DNA of 64,000 bases from Prevotella sp. DNF00663. Its GTDB lineage: Bacteria; Bacteroidota; Bacteroidia; Bacteroidales; Bacteroidaceae. The notes beneath the pieces are model-generated. The model was not told where the DNA came from. It ran no database searches and worked only from the letters and a program-made list of their open reading frames with translations. Location: the NCBI RefSeq assembly GCF_001553265.1, contig NZ_KQ960659.1:1-64000 (forward strand), in the 5' to 3' direction. Shown one piece after another: positions 1 through 9,187 of this stretch (positions are counted from its first letter, which is position 1; every line of letters begins with the position of its first letter). A program made the position numbers and the translations under genes.

Positions 1-884
1 CTAAAGCTTTTCTTATCCCGAACTCGCGTATTTTTATATGTGGGTTGCACATCGGGCTGCTTACAAATCGTAAGTGAATCATCTATTCCGTCGTTAAATT
101 CCAAATTATCGACAAGAGCGACTGGCTGAGTCGTAGCTTTCATCATTTTCTTCACTCGACGTTTCATCGCCCCGCGCAAAACCTCATAGGGAATATCACT
201 CAAAAAACTATCAGCACCATTATTATAGAACACTTCGAACACAGCCGAATGCTCGCCACTCAGTGCCGGCCCCAGCACCGATGAAGCCTCGATCTCACCT
301 TGAAGCGAAGTCCGAGCGCCATGCGACAGATATCGCAACAGTGTTGAATAGTTATAAGAATCGTTCATCAATGCGCCCAAATCCATCATATCACTCTCTT
401 CCATCACCTCGTGTGCAGTCATATCGTAAGTAATGAAGCGAATCCTACTTTCAGCTTTCTGCGATGAGAGTGCCTCTGGCTGACAATCATATTCTACACG
501 GAACGAGATAAAACGTTCGGGTGAGAAACCTAGCTGTTGCACTTTACAACGCACATAACAAAATTTCCGGTCATCGGGAAGCGAATCCAACTGCCCTACT
601 ACCGGCTGCCCTAATCGATTCAGGAAAGCCTTTCTGCTCTGTTCTACGCTTCCTGCATATTGTCCAAAAGCTATCCTGCAAAGTTTGGCTTGCAACGAAT
701 CGGCTCGCTCACCATTGAGCAAACGCGGCCATTCCAATTCCATATCCACCACGTTCATCTCTTGTCCATGTCTAAGAAACATGTGTTGGCGATCGTAACT
801 TATCAAATATCGGGTAGCAGAGTTTTGAGAGAATGTGGCAACTGCGAATAAAAGTAGCCCACACACCATGGCAATTCGCTTCAT
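1..884 (-). CDS. Hypothetical secreted protein, 3' end cut by window edge
   Basis: Reading the minus strand from the ATG at 884 gives an open frame of about 294 codons that runs off the left edge without a stop, so the C-terminus is missing. It begins MKRIAMVCGLLLFAVATFSQ, a short basic n-region, a hydrophobic stretch and a likely signal peptidase I site, so export to the periplasm or beyond is expected. The visible part has no cysteine-rich, membrane or catalytic motif I recognise. It starts 19 bp after the DUF4251 gene stop on the same strand and probably shares its promoter. A DUF3298-like periplasmic domain crossed my mind from the general pattern, but I cannot support that assignment. 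Confidence 0.7.
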   Translation of the reverse strand, partial: MKRIAMVCGLLLFAVATFSQNSATRYLISYDRQHMFLRHGQEMNVVDMELEWPRLLNGERADSLQAKLCRIAFGQYAGSVEQSRKAFLNRLGQPVVGQLDSLPDDRKFCYVRCKVQQLGFSPERFISFRVEYDCQPEALSSQKAESRIRFITYDMTAHEVMEESDMMDLGALMNDSYNYSTLLRYLSHGARTSLQGEIEASSVLGPALSGEHSAVFEVFYNNGADSFLSDIPYEVLRGAMKRRVKKMMKATTQPVALVDNLEFNDGIDDSLTICKQPDVQPTYKNTRVRDKKSF

Positions 885-903
885 TTATCTATCTATTTCC
901 AAG

Positions 904-1395
904 TTATTTATCCAGTTCCATATTACCCGTAAAGCCTATCCTGTCGCGTTGACGGGCATAAGCCATTATCGACGCGCTGCCATTGTCAAACACTGACAAC
1001 ACATATTGCAATTGGTCTTCCTTATTATCCGTATCAATCACAATCTCTTTCAGCCCCCTTTTCACCTCTCGTTCGGTATATCCCACAATCTGAGCTACAA
1101 AGTTAAGTCCCTTCCCTCCACCATAAGGTATGTTGTAAGCACGCCCAAAATAAGGCAGATAAGAATGAAGCGTATCCCCCTTGACCGTTAAGCTATATCC
1201 GAAATCCAATCGGCGACTCGGTCCCACGGCCGGCTGCATATAGTCCACCGTAATGGTATAATGGCGATCGTTCAAAGCCTGTTCCACCTGCTGTGCCGTG
1301 CGCTGTCGCAACACCACCTTCTCTTCCGCAGTCCTTGGCGTACCGCACGAAACCAACAACATCGCCACAAAGGTCATCAAATATAATTTCTTCAT
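904..1395 (-). CDS. DUF4251 family lipoprotein
   Basis: About 163 residues. The start MKKLYLMTFVAMLLVSCGTP is preferred over the ATG one codon upstream. It has a signal peptide ending in a lipobox (LLVSC), so it should be a lipid-anchored envelope protein. The remainder (KVVLRQRTAQQVEQAL, then short beta segments with GYSL..GDTLHSYLPYFGRAY) matches the pattern of the Bacteroidetes DUF4251 family, whose function is not known. A good TAnnTTTG promoter lies about 110 bp upstream. The following gene on the same strand begins 19 bp after its stop. Confidence 0.8.
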   Translation of the reverse strand: MKKLYLMTFVAMLLVSCGTPRTAEEKVVLRQRTAQQVEQALNDRHYTITVDYMQPAVGPSRRLDFGYSLTVKGDTLHSYLPYFGRAYNIPYGGGKGLNFVAQIVGYTEREVKRGLKEIVIDTDNKEDQLQYVLSVFDNGSASIMAYARQRDRIGFTGNMELDK

Positions 1396-1502
1396 CATAC
1401 GTATATCATTTTAAATTTAACAATTTGTGGGTCTTCCGTGACTCCATAAGGACAAATTAAGCACATCCATACGTATCATTCTCACATCTATACCCACTCC
1501 CA

Positions 1503-1535
1503 CAAAGATATATATTAATGTTTATAACAACAAAA
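1503..1535 (-). promoter_or_regulatory. Bacteroidetes-type promoter for the DUF4251 gene
   Basis: On the minus strand, TATCTTTG (1503-1510) fits the -7 consensus TAnnTTTG. A TTTTG at 1531-1535 sits 20 bp upstream as the -33 element. Predicted transcription start is near 1496, giving a leader of about 100 nt. Confidence 0.7.
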
Positions 1536-1685
1536 AATCGCCTCGATCTTTACATCTGATAAAACAATAAAAATTAAAAACAATGTGGCACTATATATAT
1601 CACCCAGCAGCCAATAATTACTTAACCTTTAACTTCATCGACTTTCATTTACAAGCACTTCACCTCTCACTCCACTATTCTTCAC

Positions 1686-1785
1686 TCTCAAACTACTGCT
1701 ACGGCTCCGCAACATCCTTGCTTCGGCTCTACAACATCGCTGCCGAGTTCATGCAACAAGCTTGAAAAGTCCCTGCAACACACTT
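1686..1785. repeat. 22-bp repeat array, locus A, with flanking inverted repeat
   Basis: Three full units at 1708-1729, 1730-1751 and 1752-1773 keep an exact 22-bp period. A diverged unit lies at 1686-1707 and a partial one at 1774-1785. Each unit has CA at positions 3-4 and TG at 12-13. The array is bracketed by a perfect 10-bp inverted repeat, TCTTCACTCT (1679-1688) and AGAGTGAAGA (1786-1795), with looser CACTCC-rich extensions outside. No gene is seen in 1540-2020. Confidence 0.7.
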
Positions 1786-2024
1786 AGAGTGAAGAGTTAG
1801 GAGTGGAAAGTGGGGATTTACAACTTTCATTATGATATGAAATATATAGCAAAAAACTAATGAGCAAGCTGATAGTGGGAAGTTAATTGCAAGATTTACA
1901 AGTAAGAATGAATACAGTTGATAACCATAATTTGATTGCGAACACAATATGTAATACTCCTACAGATTCTTATTAAGGGTAAGCTGTTATGACCTAGGAA
2001 TGAAAAATTAGGAAGATAAAAAAG

Positions 2025-2053
2025 AAAAAGGGACTGTCAGACAGTCCCTTTTT
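2025..2053. terminator. Bidirectional intrinsic terminator after tRNA-Pro
   Basis: A perfect 13-bp stem (2025-2037 with 2041-2053) closes a 3-nt loop. The arms end in A5/T5, so it can act on either strand. It lies just downstream of the minus-strand tRNA-Pro. Confidence 0.85.
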
Positions 2054-2066
2054 ACTTAAAATGAAG

Positions 2067-2139
2067 TCGGGATTACTGGACTCGAACCAGCGACCTCGCG
2101 CCCCCCAGACGTGTGCGCTACCAACTGCGCTAAATCCCG
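2067..2139 (-). tRNA. tRNA-Pro (anticodon GGG)
   Basis: 73 nt on the minus strand with a 7-bp acceptor (CGGGATT/AATCCCG), a GCGC/GCGC D-stem, T33 before anticodon GGG, and a T-arm GCTGG-TTCGAGT-CCAGT (last pair G:U). The 3' CCA is not encoded, as is usual in this phylum. The anticodon stem reads CACGT/GCGCG and has an A28-C42 mismatch, which may be a real polymorphism or a sequencing error. Confidence 0.92.
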
Positions 2140-2157
2140 AACTCTTATTTGTGACTG

Positions 2158-2189
2158 CAAAGGTATGAATTAGTATAGACATCTGCAAA
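2158..2189 (-). promoter_or_regulatory. Promoter of tRNA-Pro
   Basis: Minus-strand TACCTTTG (2158-2165) with TTTG (2186-2189) 20 bp upstream. The predicted start is about 10 nt before the tRNA 5' end. Confidence 0.7.
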
Positions 2190-2268
2190 TTTACACGCCA
2201 CTTTTTCTATGCTTTTTTGATTTCAGCCACCGACTTCCACTATGCCAACACGAAAAAGCAGCAGTTTA

Positions 2269-2300
2269 TTTTGTGTTTCATGGTTTTTCGTTTACCTTTG
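2269..2300 (+). promoter_or_regulatory. Promoter of the metalloprotease-aroA-porWX-tsaE operon
   Basis: TTTTG (2269-2273), 19 bp spacer, then TACCTTTG (2293-2300), both near-consensus. Start expected near 2307, about 20 nt before the first ATG. No second clear promoter is seen until after tsaE, so this may drive the whole cluster. Confidence 0.75.
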
Positions 2301-2326
2301 TATTTACATTATATATAAATAGGTAG

Positions 2327-3472
2327 ATGAAGAATAATATATTTTTATGGCTATGTTCAGGACTTCTTTTATTGGCCTCTTGTACTAAGGACGACGTCGT
2401 GGCAACCCCTAAAACCGGCGAGCCGACAACCACCAAACAAGACGACGACAAAGCAACCATCACAGATACTTATACATATCAACTGCCCATTATCTTCCAC
2501 GTGTTTTATCAAGACGCTACCAACATGACGCAACATGTGAAGGCCGAGCGATTGAAGACAATGGTGGGCTATCTCAATGAATTATATAAGGGCGGTGTTT
2601 ACGGTTCGAGTAGTGCCGTCAACGTAAATTTCCAACTGGCTCAGAAAGACGAGAAAGGCAACTTACTCAGTACCCCCGGTGTGGAATATATCCAATGGAC
2701 AGGCGAGTATCCCATCGACTTCCAGAAGTTTATGTCGGCTAAAAGTAACGTACAATATCTGTGGGAACCGAACGATTACATCAATATCATGGTCTATCCA
2801 TTCAAGACCGACGACGGCGAACAAAAGAGCGGAACACTCGGTATCAGCCATCTGCCCCTCATGCCAAAGGCTCTGACCGACTCGCTGGAGGGCTTGAGTC
2901 GCGTGGACTATACGTCGTTGAGCAAGAAAAATCTTAGTTATCCCTTCTGTACATCTATCAATAGCGATTATATCTACGACGAATCCACGCGCTATACGGC
3001 TGCCGACAAGGGCGCCAAAGGGTATCAATTTTCATCGGTAGACGTCAATGTGACGCTAGCACACGAACTAGGTCACTACTTGGGACTACACCATGTGTTC
3101 ACCGAAAACGACACAGCGACATTAGATAGTTGCGCCGATACCGACTATTGCAAAGACACTCCAAGCTACAACCGAGTGGAATACGAGAAACAATTGAAGG
3201 ACTATTTAGCCACACTCAATGGCCAACAGTTCGACCTTTATAAGATGTTGGAACGCCAACCGTGTACAGGTGCACCGTTCCGAGCATCTAATTTCATGGA
3301 CTACGATTTGAATCTAGGCTTTCAATTCACCGACAATCAGGTGAAACGCATGCGCACCGTGCTCTACTACGGATTACTGATTCCCGGCCCCAAAAAGCCA
3401 TTAAACAAGGTTCGGGGCATCATTGCACCCCCTGAGGGCGTCGTCAATCTGCCTATGAAACTTCGTAAATAA
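2327..3472 (+). CDS. Zinc metalloprotease lipoprotein, M43 (pappalysin-like)
   Basis: 381 residues. The N-terminus MKNNIFLWLCSGLLLLASC is a lipoprotein signal (lipobox LLASC), placing the enzyme on the envelope. Around residue 248 the sequence LAHELGHYLGLHHVF contains the metzincin zinc site HExxHxxGxxH, and NFMDY about 70 residues later fits the Met-turn. The layout matches the Bacteroidales metzincin lipoprotein family (BF0631 type). Family members are endopeptidases; the substrate here is unknown. It is first in a co-directional cluster, with aroA starting 24 bp after its stop. Conserved catalytic residues suggest an active enzyme. Confidence 0.88.
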   Translation: MKNNIFLWLCSGLLLLASCTKDDVVATPKTGEPTTTKQDDDKATITDTYTYQLPIIFHVFYQDATNMTQHVKAERLKTMVGYLNELYKGGVYGSSSAVNVNFQLAQKDEKGNLLSTPGVEYIQWTGEYPIDFQKFMSAKSNVQYLWEPNDYINIMVYPFKTDDGEQKSGTLGISHLPLMPKALTDSLEGLSRVDYTSLSKKNLSYPFCTSINSDYIYDESTRYTAADKGAKGYQFSSVDVNVTLAHELGHYLGLHHVFTENDTATLDSCADTDYCKDTPSYNRVEYEKQLKDYLATLNGQQFDLYKMLERQPCTGAPFRASNFMDYDLNLGFQFTDNQVKRMRTVLYYGLLIPGPKKPLNKVRGIIAPPEGVVNLPMKLRK

Positions 3473-3496
3473 TCCGAAAGAATCATATCCTAACAC

Positions 3497-4747
3497 ATGA
3501 TATACGACATTATCGCTCCGCAACAATTGCAGGCCAACATCACGCCTCCGGCTTCTAAGAGCATCAGCAACCGCGCGCTGATTATCCATGCATTGTCAGG
3601 AGGCAACATATTACCGGATAATTTATCCGACTGTGACGACACCGATGTCATCTTACGCATTATCGATGATCTGCCGGAAACCGTGGATATCAAGGCCGCT
3701 GGAACAGCTATGCGCTTCATGACGGCCTATCTAAGCGTCATGGAGGGTGAGCATTCCATTACCGGAACAGAACGCATGAAGCACCGTCCCATCAGTGTAC
3801 TGGTCGATGCACTGCGCTATCTAGGTGCCGACATCACTTATGAAGGTGAAGAAGGATTCCCACCACTCCGCATCAAGGGCCATACCTTAGAAGGCGGACA
3901 GCTCGAAATACCGGGCGATATCAGTTCGCAATACATTTCGGCACTACTCATGATAGGACCGGTATTGGCTCGTGGACTTGAATTACGCATGACCGGCGAG
4001 ATTGTATCGCGCCCTTATATCGACCTGACATTGTGCACAATGCGCGAGTTTGGAGCCGAAGCCGACTGGTCGGACGTGGACACTGTCACCGTCAAACCAC
4101 ATCCCTATACACAAAAGCCTTACCGTATTGAGAGCGATTGGAGCGCTGCCTCGTATTGGTATGAGATGATGGCACTCACGAAAGACACCGAGGCGGTCGT
4201 CAACTTAACTGGTCTGATGGATGCAAGCAAGCAAGGTGATTCTGTGGTAAAATACATATTCTCGCTCATGGGCGTGAAAACTACTTTTGAATCGACCCAA
4301 CAAGGCGAATTGACAACAGTCAAATTATCACATCATCGCTGCATGTTGCCCCGACTTGATTACGATTTTACAGGATCTCCAGACCTTGCCCAAACGGTCG
4401 TTGTGACCTGTGTGCTCATGGGAATCCACTTCCATTTCACGGGATTAGCAAGTCTGAAGATTAAGGAGACCGACCGCATTGAAGCCCTCAAACAAGAACT
4501 TCGCAAGTTGGGCTACGCCATTCAATCGCATAACGACAGCGAATTGTCGTGGGAAGGTGAACGATGTGAACCAACATTCGAACCGATAGACACCTACGAA
4601 GACCACCGTATGGCCTTGGCATTTGCCCCTGCCGCCCTCGTTTTAGAGCATATCAAGATTCGCAACCCGGAGGTTGTCAGCAAGTCGTACCCGCATTATT
4701 GGGACGATTTACAAGTTGCCGGATTCCGCATTATCAAACAAGATTAA
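3497..4747 (+). CDS. aroA: 3-phosphoshikimate 1-carboxyvinyltransferase (EPSP synthase)
   Basis: 416 residues, usual for the family. It joins shikimate 3-phosphate and phosphoenolpyruvate in the sixth step of the chorismate pathway in the cytoplasm. Recognisable landmarks are PPASKSISNRALI near residue 18 (substrate-binding Lys-Ser), AGTAMRF near 73, SSQYISALL near 148, KETDRIEAL and YEDHRMALAFAPAAL in the C-terminal lobe. The shikimate genes are not clustered here. The neighbours are envelope functions, so the gene seems to travel with this operon by position only. The downstream gene starts 5 bp after the stop. Confidence 0.95.
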   Translation: MIYDIIAPQQLQANITPPASKSISNRALIIHALSGGNILPDNLSDCDDTDVILRIIDDLPETVDIKAAGTAMRFMTAYLSVMEGEHSITGTERMKHRPISVLVDALRYLGADITYEGEEGFPPLRIKGHTLEGGQLEIPGDISSQYISALLMIGPVLARGLELRMTGEIVSRPYIDLTLCTMREFGAEADWSDVDTVTVKPHPYTQKPYRIESDWSAASYWYEMMALTKDTEAVVNLTGLMDASKQGDSVVKYIFSLMGVKTTFESTQQGELTTVKLSHHRCMLPRLDYDFTGSPDLAQTVVVTCVLMGIHFHFTGLASLKIKETDRIEALKQELRKLGYAIQSHNDSELSWEGERCEPTFEPIDTYEDHRMALAFAPAALVLEHIKIRNPEVVSKSYPHYWDDLQVAGFRIIKQD

Positions 4748-4752
4748 CGATT

Positions 4753-5139
4753 ATGATATATCTCATACTCATTCTTATAGCCCTAGGAGTGTTCACAGCA
4801 CTGCTGGGAATCATCTCTTCCCATCGTGGTGGAGGCGACGACATCGTACATCCGGCCACGGCAAGTTGTGCCACTTGCACTGGCGATAATGATATGTGCG
4901 AACAAGATTGCATGCTCGAAGCTGCAACGAAAGATATAGAATACTTCGACGATGAGGAACTCGATGCCTATCACGACCGTCCTTCCAACCAGTATTCTGA
5001 CACAGAAGCCGATGAGTTTTCGGAGATTATGTACACCATGAAACCCGAAGAAGTGAAGGCATGGAACCGTAGTCTCATCCTCAGAGGCATCAATATGCCC
5101 GACCAAATCAAGGATGAATTCATAGCATTAGCCGAATAA
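4753..5139 (+). CDS. Small membrane-anchored Cys-cluster protein, unknown function
   Basis: 128 residues from ATG 4753; a longer frame would overlap aroA. It starts with one hydrophobic segment (MIYLILILIALGVFTALLGI, a TM anchor), followed by a short stretch with C-x2-C-x6-C-x3-C (CATCTGDNDMCEQDC) and an acidic C-terminal half. Four closely spaced cysteines suggest metal or cluster binding. Its stop overlaps the start of the ZnuB-like permease by one base (TAATG), so the two are almost certainly translationally coupled. A role in metal handling with the permease is an inference. I do not recognise a named family. Confidence 0.8.
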   Translation: MIYLILILIALGVFTALLGIISSHRGGGDDIVHPATASCATCTGDNDMCEQDCMLEAATKDIEYFDDEELDAYHDRPSNQYSDTEADEFSEIMYTMKPEEVKAWNRSLILRGINMPDQIKDEFIALAE

Positions 5140-5972
5140 TGGATATTCTCAGTTATAGTTTCTTCCAGAATGCACTGCTCGGTAGTCTGCTGGCGAGCAT
5201 TCTTTGCGGATTCGTAGGAACGTATATCGTGACACGCCGGCTGGTATTTATCAGTGGGGGAATTACCCATGCGTCGTTTGGCGGAGTCGGACTGGGCGTG
5301 TATTTAGGTATCAACCCGATACTCTCGGCCATGATTTTCTCGGTTTTAAGTGCCTGTGGTGTACAATGGATGTCGCACCAAGGCGATACTAGAGAGGATT
5401 CAGCCATAGCCGTCTTTTGGACCTTTGGCATGAGTGTGGGTATCATCTGCAGCTTCCTAACGCCCGGTTTCATGCCCGACTTATCTTCTTTCCTCTTCGG
5501 AAGTATCCTCACCATCGACACGCCCGACCTGTGGTTACTCGGCTTGCTCACCCTTTTGACCATCGCAATATTTACCATTTTCTACCGACAGATACTCACT
5601 GTTTCGTTCGATTCTTATTTTGCGCGGTCGCAAAAGCTACCTGTCGATTTCATCGAATACATGATGATGATACTCATTGCCATGACCATCGTCGCCACAT
5701 TGCGCATGGTCGGCATCGTATTGGCGATTAGTTTACTCACCATTCCGCAAATGACTGCCAATCTATTCACCTTCAATTTCAAGCGCATCGTGGCTCTCAG
5801 CATCCTCTTCGGATGGATAGATTGCTTGTTGGGACTGACACTTTCCTATAGTCTCAACGTACCATCGGGCGCTTCCATCATCTTTATGAGCATCATCATT
5901 CTTGTCATCATGAAAGTATTTGTAACACTTCGGTCGAAGTGGATTGTCCAACAAGCCCTCTCACAAAGCTGA
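5139..5972 (+). CDS. Metal ABC transporter permease, ZnuB/MntB family
   Basis: 277 residues, highly hydrophobic with about eight membrane segments. The opening FFQNALLGSLLASILCGFVG and the SGGITHASFGGVGLG stretch are typical of family 9 (zinc, manganese or iron) ABC permeases in the inner membrane. The ATPase and the metal-binding lipoprotein are not in this window, so this is a separated subunit. The start overlaps the Cys-cluster gene by one base. The stop overlaps the possible start of the PorW-like gene. Metal specificity cannot be read from the sequence. Confidence 0.88.
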   Translation: MDILSYSFFQNALLGSLLASILCGFVGTYIVTRRLVFISGGITHASFGGVGLGVYLGINPILSAMIFSVLSACGVQWMSHQGDTREDSAIAVFWTFGMSVGIICSFLTPGFMPDLSSFLFGSILTIDTPDLWLLGLLTLLTIAIFTIFYRQILTVSFDSYFARSQKLPVDFIEYMMMILIAMTIVATLRMVGIVLAISLLTIPQMTANLFTFNFKRIVALSILFGWIDCLLGLTLSYSLNVPSGASIIFMSIIILVIMKVFVTLRSKWIVQQALSQS

Positions 5973-8900
5973 AAACAAGTTGCCGACATATCGCCCTTAC
6001 CCTGCCTATGATGGCATTTATGATCTTGGCAGGTTGCTCCACGCAGCATAATACTGCCAAGTCGAGATGGTGGCATGCTTTCAATACACGCTACAATGTG
6101 TATTACAACGGTAGCCAAGCCTACATAGACGGCTCTTTGGAAAAAGAGAATGGCAACGTAGACAACTTCACCGAGCTCATTCCTCTCTATCCTGTTAGCA
6201 ACAAGAATAGTCGCGAACTGGGCAAAATGAACTTCGACAGAGCCATCGAAAAGAGCAAGAAAGCCATCCATCTGCATAGCATCAAGCGCCGACCGGAGTG
6301 GAATCCGGGACGTCATAAGACTGCTAAAGATATTGAATGGTTGAGTCGTCGCGAATACAATCCGTTTCTTTGGAAGGCTTGGATGCTCATGGGGCGTGCC
6401 CAATTCCATGAAGGTGCGTTCGACGATGCAGCTTCCACATTCGTTTATATGAGTCGCCTCTATCGCTCGCAACCCGCCATTTACGGAAAAGCACGGGCTT
6501 GGTTGGCCAAGGCCTACATTGAAGAAGGGTGGCTATACGATGCTGAAGACGTCATTCGCAACATACAACGCGACTCTATTCATTGGACAGCCCAAAAGGA
6601 ATGGGACTATACCTACACCGATTACTACATCCATACGGGGGAATACGACAAGGCTATTCCCTACTTACAACGGGTGATTCGCCATGAGATGCGGCGCAAG
6701 CAACGGGCTAGAGAGTGGTATCTGCTAGGTCAACTATTGGAACTTCAGGGCAATAAAGCGGAGGCCTTAAAGGCTTATCAGCACGTAATCCGACTAAATC
6801 CGCCATACAATTTGGAGTTCAATGCACGCATATCAATGACGAAGGTAATGTCCGAAGGCCCGTCGGACAAAATGATTTCGTACCTCAAGCACATGGCCTC
6901 ATCGCCCAACAATGCCGAATATCTCGACCAAATATACTATGCCATCGGCAACATTTACCTTACACGGCGCGACACCTTGCACGCTATTGACGCCTACGAA
7001 CAAGGCAACGAAAAGGCTAAACGCAGCGGAATAGAGAAAGGAGTGCTCCTTTTGAGATTAGGAGACTTGTATTGGAACCGCGAGAAATTTGCTGATGCCC
7101 AGCGTTGTTACAACGAGGCTTTGGGCTTACTCGACCAAGATCGCAAGGATTATAAGCAACTATCAGAACGCACCAAGGTCCTAGACGAGTTGGTACCCCA
7201 TACCAATGCCGTAGAATTACAGGATTCCTTGCAACGTTTGGCACTCATGTCCGATACCGATCGAAACAAGATTATCGACCAAATCATCAGCGATTTGAAG
7301 AAGAAAGAGCGTAAAGAACGTGACATGCAGGCTGAAATGGCCAGACAACAAAGTGGTGGTCAAACCGAATCGGGTCCAATCTCAACACCCCAAACACGAC
7401 CTACAACTCCACAAAACAGCAAATGGTATTTCTACAATCCGATGGCTGTGGCACAGGGAAAAGAGACTTTCCAACGCCTATGGGGCAAGCGCGACAACGT
7501 AAACAACTGGCAACGCATCAACAAAACTGTTGTGCATGCCGACGGAAACACCAATACTTTACCTGCTGATTCTACACTCCAAAGGCAGGAATACCACACT
7601 CAAACACACCAAAATGCCGACAGTGCAGCTGCCGATCCGCACACTCGTGCTTATTATCTCGCCCAAATTCCATTATCCGCAGAGCAGTTAGCAGCTAGCA
7701 ATAAGCTGTTGGCCGACGGTCTTTTCGGCTCCGGTGTCATCTTTAAAGATAAGATGGACCACCTATCTCTAAGCGAACGCACCCTCATCAGGCTCATTAC
7801 GCATTTTCCAAAGTTTGAGAAAATGGACGAAGCCTACTATCATCTCTTCTTACTTTATTCTCGATTAGGACGTAAAGACCGCGCCCAAACCTACTTGGAG
7901 CTGTTGAAACACAACCATTCCAAAAGTGAATGGACGCGCCTCATAGCCGATCCAAACTTCGAAGAGAATGCTCGACAAGGCGAACAATTGGAAGATTCGC
8001 TCTATACAGCCACTTATAACGCCTTCCGTAACAACCGTTACAACGAAGTCAGCAACAATATTTCCATCTCCGACAGGCGTTTCCCCACTGGAGCCAATCG
8101 CGACAAATTCCTCTTCATCGGAGCACTTAACAAACTCAACAACGGCCATCTCGACGAGTGCCTACGCGACCTGAATATGCTCGTAGAGAAATATCCGGAG
8201 AGTCAGCTCAGCACCATGGCCGGCATGATTATCAACGGTGTGAAGGCAGGCAGGCAGGTTAGAAGCGGCCATTTCGACATGAGTGACATGTGGAATCGCC
8301 GCAGCGTGGTGCTCAACGAAAGCGACACAACACAGATACAAGGCTTCTCGACCGAGCGAAATACCCCATTCGTCTTCATGATGGTGTATCATCCTGACTC
8401 CATAAAGGAGAATCAATTACTCTTTGAACTGGCAAAATACAACTTCACCAACTATCTGGTACGCAACTTTGACATCAAGATTGAAGATGCCGACGGCCTT
8501 CGTCGTATGATGGTAACAGGCTTCCGAAACTTCGATGAAGCTTTACAATATGCTCGACAACTGCGCCAACAAGAGCATATCAACGCACTAAAAGGCAACG
8601 CACATCCTGTTATCATCAGCGACATCAATCTTCCCTTACTCGGTACACAGTTCAGTTATGCCGACTATGAAGCCTTCTATGCGAAACATTTCGCCCGGCT
8701 CAAAGTGTCGCTCTATCAACTCTTGACCGAGCCGATAGAGATAACAACAGACAAACAGCAGCCAGCCGCACCAAAAACAGAGGAAGAAATAGACCGCATA
8801 CTCGATCAAAGCGACGACATCAACAATGGTATTTTCATCCCATTAGAAGATGAGAAACCTAAAACACAAGTTCCCAATACGGGCACAACGATTCCGCTTG

Positions 8901-9184
8901 AACCTGTTAAACCAACACAGCAGCCATCCAAGGGAGGCATCACCATCCCGATAGGTCAACCCGTAAAGCAACCAACGGTCGACAAAAACGCGCTACCAAC
9001 AGTGAAACCCAAACCACTCCCCCAGCCTGCCAAACCTCGAAAAGAGAATACTGGCATCTACTTCGACAATGGTTTGCCGAAGACAGAGAGTAAGAAAAAG
9101 GGTACACAAGAGAACGAAAAAGATAAGAAAAAGTCCAAGCCGCTAGACTTGGAAGACGAATATTACGACTTAGATGGATTCTAG
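5939..9184 (+). CDS. TPR lipoprotein, PorW/SprE-like (type IX secretion)
   Basis: About 1080 residues. The start is uncertain: GTG 5939 overlaps znuB by 34 bp and gives a full lipoprotein signal (ALTLPMMAFMILAGC), CTG 5969 would overlap by 3 bp, and the first ATG (6008) leaves too short a signal. After the lipidated Cys comes WWHAFNTRYNVYYNGSQAY, the typical opening of the PorW/SprE family. Tetratricopeptide repeats follow over roughly residues 140-450 and again at 560-780. The C-terminal 200 residues are Pro/Lys rich and probably disordered. In gliding or T9SS-bearing Bacteroidetes, PorW/SprE is a periplasmic lipoprotein needed for T9SS secretion. The next gene is porX, three bases away, which supports the call. 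Confidence 0.8.
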   Translation: MDCPTSPLTKLKTSCRHIALTLPMMAFMILAGCSTQHNTAKSRWWHAFNTRYNVYYNGSQAYIDGSLEKENGNVDNFTELIPLYPVSNKNSRELGKMNFDRAIEKSKKAIHLHSIKRRPEWNPGRHKTAKDIEWLSRREYNPFLWKAWMLMGRAQFHEGAFDDAASTFVYMSRLYRSQPAIYGKARAWLAKAYIEEGWLYDAEDVIRNIQRDSIHWTAQKEWDYTYTDYYIHTGEYDKAIPYLQRVIRHEMRRKQRAREWYLLGQLLELQGNKAEALKAYQHVIRLNPPYNLEFNARISMTKVMSEGPSDKMISYLKHMASSPNNAEYLDQIYYAIGNIYLTRRDTLHAIDAYEQGNEKAKRSGIEKGVLLLRLGDLYWNREKFADAQRCYNEALGLLDQDRKDYKQLSERTKVLDELVPHTNAVELQDSLQRLALMSDTDRNKIIDQIISDLKKKERKERDMQAEMARQQSGGQTESGPISTPQTRPTTPQNSKWYFYNPMAVAQGKETFQRLWGKRDNVNNWQRINKTVVHADGNTNTLPADSTLQRQEYHTQTHQNADSAAADPHTRAYYLAQIPLSAEQLAASNKLLADGLFGSGVIFKDKMDHLSLSERTLIRLITHFPKFEKMDEAYYHLFLLYSRLGRKDRAQTYLELLKHNHSKSEWTRLIADPNFEENARQGEQLEDSLYTATYNAFRNNRYNEVSNNISISDRRFPTGANRDKFLFIGALNKLNNGHLDECLRDLNMLVEKYPESQLSTMAGMIINGVKAGRQVRSGHFDMSDMWNRRSVVLNESDTTQIQGFSTERNTPFVFMMVYHPDSIKENQLLFELAKYNFTNYLVRNFDIKIEDADGLRRMMVTGFRNFDEALQYARQLRQQEHINALKGNAHPVIISDINLPLLGTQFSYADYEAFYAKHFARLKVSLYQLLTEPIEITTDKQQPAAPKTEEEIDRILDQSDDINNGIFIPLEDEKPKTQVPNTGTTIPLEPVKPTQQPSKGGITIPIGQPVKQPTVDKNALPTVKPKPLPQPAKPRKENTGIYFDNGLPKTESKKKGTQENEKDKKKSKPLDLEDEYYDLDGF

Positions 9185-9187
9185 AAT

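Noticed and set aside
5153..5578. Minus-strand open frame opposite the permease gene
   Set aside because: Complement of a strongly membrane-coding frame; composition is that of a shadow.
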